The notes under the pieces are model-generated. The model saw only the letters and a list, made by a program, of their open reading frames with translations. It was not told the DNA's origin and did not search any database. Shown one piece after another: positions 24,312 to 30,342 of a stretch of 30,342 bases of DNA. A program made the translations under genes and the position numbers. The stretch spans positions 1 through 30,342 of the forward strand of contig CAVFTC010000019.1 of assembly GCA_963625295.1 (NCBI GenBank). Reading direction: 5' to 3'. How positions within the stretch are numbered: position 1 is the first letter of the stretch; every line of letters starts with the position of its first letter. This DNA comes from CAG-488 sp963625295 (GTDB taxonomy: Bacteria; Bacillota; Clostridia; Oscillospirales; Acutalibacteraceae).

Positions 24312-25844
24312 TTAAGCCTCCGGCTGAGGTTCTGGTTGAAGCTGTGCCGCTTTATTATTGATTTCTTCGGCAACGGCTTTTCTTCTTTCGGCAAGCTCAC
24401 GGTACATTCTGTCTCGTGTCTTTGCGTCAATGGGATAGAAGAATTTCGGGAAAAGACCCAAAATGCCGGTAACAACAGGAATGATCGTGCACATTGCAAA
24501 CAGCATATACTCTGTGTGAGTTGACTGATTGCCGTAGCCTGCGCCCTCCTTGTAGCCTATGCGGCTGAGGATGAACGACTTGACCGTGCCGCCGAGCGTG
24601 CTGACAAGCTTCTGAGCAAGACCCTTTGCAACGCCCGTCATGCCCTCTGTTCTGACGCCTGTTTTCCATTCGCCGTAGTCAATGCATTCGTTACGCATTT
24701 CCTCGGGAATAACCTTTGTGATTCCGTAAACGCCCATCCAGATGGTTTCACGAATCATGAAGGCAGGGATCATAGCGGCTCTTTTCTTGAAGTTGTTGTT
24801 GATTGATCCGACTCCGAATACGCCGAGCATAAGCGCATCGGGAAGCAAGGAGCTGAATATCCAAAGTGTTTTGGTTGAGAAATGTTCTCTTGCCTTTGTA
24901 ACATAGGAATAGCTGATCGGCGATACGACTGCGCCGGGGATACCGACGATCGTTGACATTGATGCCAAACCGAGAACATTTATGTAGTAGTAGTTAGTTC
25001 CCGAGCTGATGCTGAATGCGCTGAGGAATTCGGCCAGCGTCAAAACAAGCAGCGGCTTGTTCGTAACGACAGACTTTACGCCCTGGAAAATACTTGGCTT
25101 TTCATTCTTCTGCAAAACTCTTTCTTTTGCGACGATCGAGAAATAAAGAGCCATAATTCCCGACGCCAACGAGGTGATAAGACCTGCGCTGACAAAGAGG
25201 GTAGGCAGCTTTTTGCCTAATCCCGAATTGTTGAAAATATCAATGAGCAATCCCATCAGTATTTCCGGTCCCTTTTCAACGAAGCCCGAGAAGAGGTTGG
25301 CCTGAGTAATAAGCCTTGTACGGTCAACAACATTCGGCGTAATTGTCGAAAGCATACCGGTTCTGGCAATGGCGTTCATTGAGCCGGCCAAATTGTTAAA
25401 AATAGCAAAGATCATATATGATGTTAGCTTTGTAACATTATATGACCCCATTCCGGCAAAGAACACGGGCATCATCCAGTAGAAAAAGCTCAAAAGCAAG
25501 CCGGGACCAGCATACAGCACAAGGTATGGCTTGAATTTTCCGAAGCGAGTTCGAGTTCTGTCGATGATGGCAGCAAGAAAAATGTCGTTAATGATGTCCC
25601 ATATTCCGATAACGAAGGTAACGACCGTTTGGAATCGCAAGCCTATTTGAACGATATCGGTGAGGAAAATGTCATCGTACTTTGTGATGTTGAAGCTGGC
25701 GGAAATATCATATATGATATAGGCGAGAGTTTCTTTTGTTCCAACATAACGACGGTTCTTGTTGAGATTTCTGTCGGCAGCGATTTTTTCCTGCACTTGT
25801 TCAATCTCAAGGTTCTCCGCTTCGTTTGCGGTTGCAGTTGACAT
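24312..25844 (-). CDS. GPH-family (MFS_2) sugar:cation symporter, copy A
   Basis: The 510-residue transporter has about 12 membrane helices and GPH hallmarks: WDIINDIFLAAIIDRTRTRFGKFKPYL between helices 2 and 3 and DYGEWKTGVRTEGMTG in the second half. The N-terminal 40 residues (MSTATANEAENLEIEQ...) and the C-terminal Glu/Gln/Pro tail are cytoplasmic. Start ATG at 25844 has AAGGAG upstream; the earlier in-frame start at 25895 lies in the promoter and is rejected. It is a tandem duplicate of 26028-27560, with about 47 differences by eye over 510 residues. Differences cluster in the first 170 residues and at the very end. Substrate is unknown; no catabolic genes are adjacent. Confidence 0.88.
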   Translation of the reverse strand: MSTATANEAENLEIEQVQEKIAADRNLNKNRRYVGTKETLAYIIYDISASFNITKYDDIFLTDIVQIGLRFQTVVTFVIGIWDIINDIFLAAIIDRTRTRFGKFKPYLVLYAGPGLLLSFFYWMMPVFFAGMGSYNVTKLTSYMIFAIFNNLAGSMNAIARTGMLSTITPNVVDRTRLITQANLFSGFVEKGPEILMGLLIDIFNNSGLGKKLPTLFVSAGLITSLASGIMALYFSIVAKERVLQKNEKPSIFQGVKSVVTNKPLLVLTLAEFLSAFSISSGTNYYYINVLGLASMSTIVGIPGAVVSPISYSYVTKAREHFSTKTLWIFSSLLPDALMLGVFGVGSINNNFKKRAAMIPAFMIRETIWMGVYGITKVIPEEMRNECIDYGEWKTGVRTEGMTGVAKGLAQKLVSTLGGTVKSFILSRIGYKEGAGYGNQSTHTEYMLFAMCTIIPVVTGILGLFPKFFYPIDAKTRDRMYRELAERRKAVAEEINNKAAQLQPEPQPEA

Positions 25845-25875
25845 ATTCACACTCCTTTTTAATCTAATGCTATGT

Positions 25876-25905
25876 ATTATATCATACAATGGCACAACAT
25901 TTCAA
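25876..25905 (-). promoter_or_regulatory. Promoter of transporter copy A
   Basis: On the minus strand TTGAAA (25905-25900) and TATAAT (25881-25876) are 18 nt apart. The same boxes and spacing are found before copy B, so the promoter was duplicated with the gene. The palindrome over the -10 box of copy B is only partly kept here. Confidence 0.7.
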
Positions 25906-25952
25906 TATATTTACGATAATTTTTATATATTTATTCAAGTTGTCTATATGAG

Positions 25953-25992
25953 AAAAAACGAAAAAGAACCGCCGGGAAAGTCCTGACGGTTC
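25953..25992 (-). terminator. Intrinsic terminator of transporter copy B
   Basis: On the minus strand GAACCGTC pairs with GGCGGTTC around a short loop, followed by TTTTTCGTTTTTT. It resembles the terminator at 24268-24306 in sequence, which suggests it was copied along with the gene. Confidence 0.75.
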
Positions 25993-26027
25993 ATATTTTG
26001 TGGTTTTAAGAGGTGTGAGGTGTTACC

Positions 26028-27560
26028 TTAAGCTTCCGGCTGAGGTTCAACCTGAATTTGATCGGCTTTGCGGTTAATTTCATCGGCGACAGCCTTTCTT
26101 CTTTCGGCAAGCTCACGGTACATTCTGTCTCGTGTCTTTGCGTCGATGGGATAGAAGAACTTGGGCAAAAGACCCAAAATGCCGGTAACAACGGGAATGA
26201 TCGTGCACATTGCAAACAGCATATACTCTGTGTGAGTTGACTGATTGCCGTAGCCCGCACCCTCCTTGTAGCCTATGCGGCTGAGAATGAACGACTTGAC
26301 TGTGCCGCCGAGTGTGCCGACAAGCTTGGAGGCAAGACCCTTTGCGACGCCTGTCATACCCTCAGTTCTGACGCCTGTTTTCCATTCGCCGTAGTCAATG
26401 CACTCGTTGCGCATTTCCTCGGGAATAACCTTTGATATTCCGTAAACACCCATCCAGATGGTTTCACGAATCATAAAGGCAGGGATCATTGCAGATCTCT
26501 TCTTGAAGTTGTTGTTGATTGATCCGATTCCGAACACACCGAACATAAGAATATCCGGAAGCAAGGAGCTGAATATCCAAAGCGTTTTGGTCGAGAAGTG
26601 CTCTCTCGCCTTTGTAACATAGGAATAGCTGATCGGCGATACGACTGCGCCGGGGATACCGACGATCGTTGACATTGATGCCAGACCGAGAACATTTATG
26701 TAGTAATAGTTAGTTCCCGAGCTGATGCTGAATGCGCTTAGGAACTCGGCCAGCGTCAAAACAAGCAGCGGCTTGTTTGTAATGATGGATCTTACACCTT
26801 GGAAAACGCTGGGCTTCTCGTTCTTCTGCAAAACTCTTTCCTTTGCGACAATCGAGAAATAAAGAGCCATAATGCCCGACACCAACGAGGTGATAAGACC
26901 TGCGCTGACAAAGAGGGTAGGCAGCTTTTTACCCATGCCGGAATTGTTGAAAATATCAATGAGCAAGCCCATCAGTATTTCCGGGCCCTTTTCAACGAAG
27001 CCCGAGAAAAGGTTTGCCTGAGTAATAAGCCGCGTTCGTTCAACAACATTCGGGGTTATGGTGGAAAGCATTCCTGTCTTTGCAATGCTGTTGATTGTTC
27101 CGGCAAGCTCGTTGAGAATTTGGAAAATCAAATAGGACACAAGCTTGGTTGTGTTGTAAGGTCCCATTCCTGCAAAGAACACGGGCATCATCCAATAGAA
27201 AAAGCTGAACATAAGACCCGGACCGGCATATAAAACAAGGTACGGCTTGAATTTGCCAAATCTGGTTCTGGTTTTGTCGATAAAGGCTGCGACGAAAATA
27301 TCGTTGACAATATCCCATATACCGTTTATGAAGGTAAGCAGGGTTTGAAATCGCAGTCCGATCTGAACAATGTCGGTAATAAAAACATCACCGTACTTGG
27401 AGATGTTGAAGCTTGCTGAGATATCGTAAATAACATAGGCAAGCGTTTCCTTCGTTCCGACATAACGACGGTTTTTGTTGAGATTTCTGTCGGCGGCAAT
27501 TCTCTCCTGCACCTGTTCAATCTCAAGGTTTTCCGCTTCGTTTGCGGTTGCAGTTGACAT
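26028..27560 (-). CDS. GPH-family (MFS_2) sugar:cation symporter, copy B
   Basis: This 510-residue paralogue of copy A has the same length, topology and motifs (WDIVNDIFVAAFIDKTRTRFGKFKPYL; DYGEWKTGVRTEGMTG). The ATG at 27560 has AAGGAG upstream, in a leader nearly identical to that of copy A; the earlier in-frame start at 27611 is rejected for the same reason. The region coding for residues about 290-340 is almost identical to copy A even at silent sites, whereas residues about 40-170, covering the first helices that shape the transport path, differ at many positions. This suggests partial gene conversion with divergence of specificity. Substrate unknown. Confidence 0.88.
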   Translation of the reverse strand: MSTATANEAENLEIEQVQERIAADRNLNKNRRYVGTKETLAYVIYDISASFNISKYGDVFITDIVQIGLRFQTLLTFINGIWDIVNDIFVAAFIDKTRTRFGKFKPYLVLYAGPGLMFSFFYWMMPVFFAGMGPYNTTKLVSYLIFQILNELAGTINSIAKTGMLSTITPNVVERTRLITQANLFSGFVEKGPEILMGLLIDIFNNSGMGKKLPTLFVSAGLITSLVSGIMALYFSIVAKERVLQKNEKPSVFQGVRSIITNKPLLVLTLAEFLSAFSISSGTNYYYINVLGLASMSTIVGIPGAVVSPISYSYVTKAREHFSTKTLWIFSSLLPDILMFGVFGIGSINNNFKKRSAMIPAFMIRETIWMGVYGISKVIPEEMRNECIDYGEWKTGVRTEGMTGVAKGLASKLVGTLGGTVKSFILSRIGYKEGAGYGNQSTHTEYMLFAMCTIIPVVTGILGLLPKFFYPIDAKTRDRMYRELAERRKAVADEINRKADQIQVEPQPEA

Positions 27561-27584
27561 ATTCACACTCCTTTTTGAATTGTT

Positions 27585-27621
27585 GTGATATATTATATCA
27601 CATAATGACACGACATTTCAA
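27585..27621 (-). promoter_or_regulatory. Promoter with overlapping palindromic operator, transporter copy B
   Basis: TTGAAA (27621-27616) and TATAAT (27597-27592) on the minus strand are 18 nt apart. The -10 box lies inside the perfect 17-bp palindrome GTGATATATTATATCAC (27585-27601), a likely repressor or activator site. Confidence 0.6.
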
Positions 27622-27791
27622 TATATTTACAAAAGTTTTAGCACAAATTGTTCGATTTTTATTCATCTTAGTTATATTGACAAAAAATAAGACTGCATTT
27701 CGGGTTGCATTAGCTGCTGCTGCGACCCTTAATTTCCGCTTTGAGGCAAATATTTTATGAATTTACGGCAATTATATTATCGGTGATATAT

Positions 27792-28469
27792 ATGCTTGTA
27801 ACATTGGCTCGTGCGCTGATTTTATATGTTCTCATAATTATATGTATGCGCATCATGGGCAAAAGGCAGCTCGGCGAATTGCAGCCGACCGAGCTGGTGA
27901 TAACGATTCTTCTTTCCGAGATTGCGGCGATCCCGATGCAGGACAACGCTTTGCCGCTCGGCAATTCGATTGCAGCGGTTTTGCTTCTGGTTGCAATGGA
28001 GATAATCAATTCCGTGATCGTGCTCAAAAGCACAAAATTCCGCAGCTTTTTGCAGGGCAATTCGCTTGTTGTGATCCGTGACGGGGTGATTGACCAAAGG
28101 CAGCTGAAAAGGCTTCGTTTTACCGTGGACGATTTGCTTGATCAGCTCAGGCAAAAGGATGTTTTTGACATCTCCGATGTTCGCTATGCAATTGTAGAAA
28201 CCAACGGGCAGCTCAGCGTTATGCTCAAGCCCGAGAAGGAGACGGTAACGGCAGGAATGGCGAAGCTGCAAAACGAAACAAAGGGGCTGCTTTGCATGGT
28301 TATCAACGACGGCAAATTTCTGAAACGCTCGTTTAAAGAATGTGACATGAACGAGAAAAAGCTTTACGCAATTCTGAAAAGAGAAAACACGGAGATAGAC
28401 GATGTGCTTTTCATGGTGGCGGATAAGGACGGCAACTATACGATAGTAAAGAAGGACGAATGCCGATGA
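27792..28469 (+). CDS. DUF421 (YetF-like) membrane protein
   Basis: The 225-residue product has about three N-terminal hydrophobic segments (residues 1-22, 38-52 and 58-80) and a cytoplasmic alpha/beta domain, the layout of the DUF421/YetF family. The signature stretch MRIMGKRQLGELQPTELVI and the later FLQGNSLVVIRDGVIDQRQLKRLRFTVDDLLDQLRQKDVFD are characteristic. The function of the family is not firmly established; members are common in spore-forming Firmicutes. ATG 27792 is preferred to TTG 27741: it gives the usual family N-terminus and has GGTGAT just upstream. It overlaps the next gene by ATGA. Confidence 0.88.
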   Translation: MLVTLARALILYVLIIICMRIMGKRQLGELQPTELVITILLSEIAAIPMQDNALPLGNSIAAVLLLVAMEIINSVIVLKSTKFRSFLQGNSLVVIRDGVIDQRQLKRLRFTVDDLLDQLRQKDVFDISDVRYAIVETNGQLSVMLKPEKETVTAGMAKLQNETKGLLCMVINDGKFLKRSFKECDMNEKKLYAILKRENTEIDDVLFMVADKDGNYTIVKKDECR

Positions 28470-28843
28470 AAAGAATAATAGCCGCACTTGCAATTTTAAT
28501 TATAGTTTTCGGCTCGGCGACATCGGTATATTTGAAGATAATTTCGAGCGTTGATCGTTTAACCTATATATCCTGTGAAATAAGAGACTCCGTCACTCAA
28601 AAAAAGGAAACGGATTTTTGGCAAACAGAGCGGCTTGTGAGCGAATGGGATAAAGCCGAAGCGTTCATGGGTGCTTTCCTTAATCATTCCGAGCTTGATG
28701 AAATAGAAATCGGGATAAAGAATATTTCGGATTATCATGGGCAGGGGCTGACCGATGAATATCTTGAAGAGCTTAATAATGTTATCAATCGACTTGAGCA
28801 TTTAAAAGAAAGCGAAAAGCCGGTTTTGAGAAATATTTTCTGA
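28466..28843 (+). CDS. DUF4363 family membrane-anchored protein
   Basis: The 125-residue protein has one N-terminal anchor (about residues 3-22) and an outside helical domain (DRLTYISCEIRDSV, DFWQTERLVSEWDKAEAFMGAFLNHSELDEIE) typical of DUF4363, a family usually found just after DUF421 genes in Clostridia. The start at 28466 overlaps the DUF421 stop as ATGA and has AAGGA nine bases upstream; the ATG at 28460 is too close to that site. Translational coupling suggests the two proteins act together. Function unknown. Confidence 0.82.
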   Translation: MKRIIAALAILIIVFGSATSVYLKIISSVDRLTYISCEIRDSVTQKKETDFWQTERLVSEWDKAEAFMGAFLNHSELDEIEIGIKNISDYHGQGLTDEYLEELNNVINRLEHLKESEKPVLRNIF

Positions 28844-28880
28844 CCGGGTCGAAAATAAAAATAAAAAATCCAAAAAACTA

Positions 28881-28909
28881 TTGACAAATCGCTAATGATA
28901 TGGTAAAGT
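28881..28909 (+). promoter_or_regulatory. Promoter of the tRNA operon
   Basis: TTGACA (28881-28886) and TAAAGT (28904-28909) are 17 nt apart. The leader before the first tRNA can fold: TGTCGCTGC with GCAACGACA at 28916-28941. Confidence 0.65.
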
Positions 28910-28960
28910 ATTCAATGTCGCTGCGGTACTGAGCAACGACAGTTAGGAAACATGGCGAAT

Positions 28961-29036
28961 GGGAGCATAGCTCAGCTGGGAGAGCATCTGCCTTACAAGC
29001 AGAGGGTCACAGGTTCGAGCCCTGTAACTCCCACCA
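28961..29036 (+). tRNA. tRNA-Val (anticodon TAC)
   Basis: A 76-nt cloverleaf with encoded CCA. The anticodon arm is TCTGC-CTTACAA-GCAGA and the T arm ACAGG-TTCGAGC-CCTGT. The acceptor arm is odd: GGGAGCA against AACTCCC leaves the two base pairs next to the core (6:67 and 7:66) mismatched, while the outer five pair. Confidence 0.92.
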
Positions 29037-29056
29037 TCTTTTTCATAAGTACATAT

Positions 29057-29133
29057 GGCCCGGTAGTTCAGTTGGTTAGAACGCTAGCCTGTCACGCTAG
29101 AGGTCGACGGTTCGAGCCCGTTCCGGGTCGCCA
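29057..29133 (+). tRNA. tRNA-Asp (anticodon GTC)
   Basis: A 77-nt cloverleaf with encoded CCA: acceptor GGCCCGG/CCGGGTC, anticodon arm CTAGC-CTGTCAC-GCTAG, T arm ACGG-TTCGAGC-CCGT. Second gene of the tRNA operon. Confidence 0.97.
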
Positions 29134-29145
29134 TTTTTTCTTTTT

Positions 29146-29221
<76 letters not shown>

Positions 29222-29224
29222 CTT

Positions 29225-29300
29225 GCGGATGTAGCTCATCTGGTAGAGCGCCACCTTGCCAAGGTGGAGGTAGCGGGTTCGAGCCCCGTCATCCGCTCCA
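29225..29300 (+). tRNA. tRNA-Gly (anticodon GCC)
   Basis: A 76-nt cloverleaf with encoded CCA: acceptor GCGGATG/CATCCGC, anticodon arm CCACC-TTGCCAA-GGTGG. It starts only three bases after tRNA-Phe. Confidence 0.97.
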
Positions 29301-29367
29301 ATTTAAGGTAGAAGCCCTTGCGGCTTGTATCTTTTTACATAGTGAGTTTCGGCTCACATTCATATTC

Positions 29368-29442
29368 GGCGCCATAGCCAAGTGGTAAGGCACGAGTCTG
29401 CAAAACTCCGATTCCCCAGTTCAAATCTGGGTGGCGCCTCCA
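29368..29442 (+). tRNA. tRNA-Cys (anticodon GCA)
   Basis: A 75-nt cloverleaf with encoded CCA: acceptor GGCGCCA/TGGCGCC, anticodon arm around CTGCAAA, T arm CCCAG-TTCAAAT-CTGGG. Last gene of the operon, directly before the terminator. Confidence 0.97.
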
Positions 29443-29445
29443 AGC

Positions 29446-29472
29446 AAAGCACTTCTTCGGAGGTGCTTTTTT
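29446..29472 (+). terminator. Terminator of the tRNA operon
   Basis: AAAGCACTTC pairs with GAGGTGCTTT (one G-U) around TTCG, running into TTTTTT. Confidence 0.85.
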
Positions 29473-29528
29473 ATTTACCCTCAAAATGAAAAAAGCACGG
29501 TCGGCTTGTCTATTGTTCGATTTTGGCA

Positions 29529-29580
29529 GTAAAAACAGCGTGTTTTTACATTTCATACCCAAAAAACCGCATTTCATACC
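29529..29580. repeat. Hairpin plus short direct repeats in a gene-free stretch
   Basis: The stretch 29443-30133 carries no gene I can support. Its first part has a perfect 9-bp stem GTAAAAACA/TGTTTTTAC (29529-29549) followed by two direct copies of CATTTCATACC (29549-29559 and 29570-29580). Their role is unknown. Confidence 0.45.
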
Positions 29581-29613
29581 ACTTTCGCACAATTTTTCAA
29601 AAAGTGTGGTAAA

Positions 29614-29719
29614 ATAGATTTTAGACGGTAGACGGAAGATGTTAGATGATGTATATCGTAATTTGCAGCATTTAATTTACGCACATCTAACATCCAGCAT
29701 CTAAAATCTAAAGTCTATT
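29614..29719. repeat. Inverted array of 7-bp phased repeats (copy 2)
   Basis: From the left: TTTTAGA, CGGTAGA, CGGAAGA, TGTTAGA in strict 7-bp phase. From the right on the minus strand: CTTTAGA, TTTTAGA, TGCTGGA, TGTTAGA. The arms can form a long imperfect stem around an AT-rich core containing TATCGTAA, the reverse complement of the core of copy 1 at 10927-11013. Confidence 0.7.
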
Positions 29720-29722
29720 GTT

Positions 29723-29826
29723 GGGGGACCGCTTGCGGTGGTGGGGATAAGGGGAAAAGGCATGTTGAGTTGTTCTCAAATCCCCACCGGCTCTACGAGC
29801 CACCTCCCCTTGCTTCAAAGGGAGGC
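29723..29826. repeat. REP-like compound palindrome
   Basis: GGTGGGGAT (29740-29748) pairs with ATCCCCACC (29780-29788). The left flank has GACCGCTTGCGGTGG and the right flank a CCTCCCCTT...AAAGGGAGG palindrome (29803-29825). Elements of this style are frequent between genes in gut Clostridia. Confidence 0.6.
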
Positions 29827-29836
29827 AGAAGATAGA

Positions 29837-29864
29837 TGTTAGATTTTAGACTTTAGATTTTAGA
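29837..29864. repeat. Tandem 7-bp repeat array (copy 3)
   Basis: Four uninterrupted units in phase: TGTTAGA, TTTTAGA, CTTTAGA, TTTTAGA. Unlike copies 1 and 2 there is no opposite arm. Confidence 0.8.
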
Positions 29865-29962
29865 TGTGGGGGAAAATAAAATTCTGCGTTGGAATTTACA
29901 GAGAAGGAAAAGAAAAGTCTAGGTGCTCAAAAAATCTGACATATTTATAGTGAAACAGAAAA

Positions 29963-30070
29963 CAAGAACTTTTACCAAACAGTTTTCTTACATATTTGTT
30001 TCGATGTAAGTAAAACAGGAAACAAACAAGTATTATTTAAACATTTTTTCTTGTTTTTAAAAAGTTCTTG
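29963..30070. other. Nested inverted repeats upstream of a secreted protein gene
   Basis: CAAGAACTTTT (29963-29973) has its perfect reverse complement AAAAGTTCTTG at 30060-30070. Between them CTTACAT (29987-29993) and ATGTAAG (30004-30010) make another perfect pair. A TTGACA at 30068 and a hairpin ACAACAT/ATGTTGT follow before the next gene. This may be a regulatory region or the end of a mobile element; no coding sequence is seen. Confidence 0.45.
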
Positions 30071-30133
30071 ACAAAATCATGTAAAATTTAACCACAACAT
30101 CAAAAAATGTTGTACAATCAAGGAGGAATTTTT

Positions 30134-30342
30134 ATGAAAAAAGCTTTGTCCGTTATTCTTGCCATAATCACGATGTTCAGCATCGCGATTCCGGTTTTTG
30201 CTGTTGAGGAGAATGTCAAGGATGTTGATAATACATTTGATAACTACGAACCAACTCCGGGACAAAAAGCGCCGGATAATTGGTATGACCCATATTGTTA
30301 TGAGGCGGATGGAAGAATAAATAAATACTGTTTAAATGTGGG
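30134..30342 (+). CDS. Secreted protein, 5' part only
   Basis: The frame runs off the window. The first 70 residues begin with a clear signal peptide (MKKALSVILAIITMFSIAIP, cleavage probably after VFA at residue 23) followed by an acidic, Pro/Tyr-rich start of the mature chain (VEENVKDVDNTFDNYEPTPG, then NWYDPYCYEADG). AGGAGG stands seven bases before the ATG. Too little is present to name a family. Confidence 0.8.
   Translation, partial: MKKALSVILAIITMFSIAIPVFAVEENVKDVDNTFDNYEPTPGQKAPDNWYDPYCYEADGRINKYCLNV

Noticed and set aside
29335..29592. 85-residue minus-strand frame across tRNA-Cys
   Set aside because: The PDLNWG-containing peptide is a well-known artefact of reading tRNA-Cys in antisense.
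29614..29864. CRISPR array
   Set aside because: Units are 7 bp, degenerate and without spacers; no cas genes are present.

Overview
The window looks like a draft or metagenome-assembled chromosome segment of an anaerobic gut Firmicute (class Clostridia, probably Oscillospirales/Ruminococcaceae-like). This rests on gene content and style: secA with a C-terminal zinc motif, a DUF421/DUF4363 pair, GPH-type sugar symporters, strong AGGAGG-type ribosome sites, Gram-positive LexA-box operators and abundant short palindromic repeats. The exact genus cannot be read from the sequence. A run of ten Ns at 20464-20473 marks a scaffold join.

Left part (1-6861, mostly minus strand). The window opens inside the tail of an ISL3-like insertion sequence that appears to have replaced the last residues of a membrane-anchored PI-PLC-like phosphodiesterase. 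Upstream of that lies secA, then a three-gene unit: exodeoxyribonuclease III, an unknown membrane-anchored protein and dCMP deaminase. A divergently transcribed secreted protein of unknown function (7094-8095) closes this part with a terminator.

Centre (8177-16807, plus strand). This is a myo-inositol catabolic operon: GPH-family symporter, iolC, iolD, iolE, iolA/mmsA and iolG, with a recognisable promoter, an operator-like palindrome and a strong terminator. iolB and iolJ, needed for a complete classical route, are not in the window. The operon carries three repeat insertions between genes, including a 127-bp TA-flanked MITE-like element whose first base completes the iolD stop codon.

16818-23869. 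The glycolytic operon pgk-tpiA-gpmI (minus) diverges from serC-serA-D-2-hydroxyacid dehydrogenase (plus), so genes making and draining 3-phosphoglycerate lie back to back. A 14-bp stem closes over the ribosome site and start codon of the dehydrogenase gene.

23870-28843. A small membrane protein with a very basic tail is preceded by a promoter overlapped by two LexA-box matches and a third half-site, so it is a candidate SOS-induced effector; I regard this as the most interesting item. Next come two tandem-duplicated, roughly 91% identical GPH transporters, each with its own promoter and terminator, then a DUF421-DUF4363 pair.

28881-30342. A five-tRNA operon (Val-Asp-Phe-Gly-Cys) is followed by about 690 bp without a gene but dense in repeats: 7-bp phased repeats, a REP-like palindrome and nested inverted repeats. 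The window ends within a secreted protein gene.
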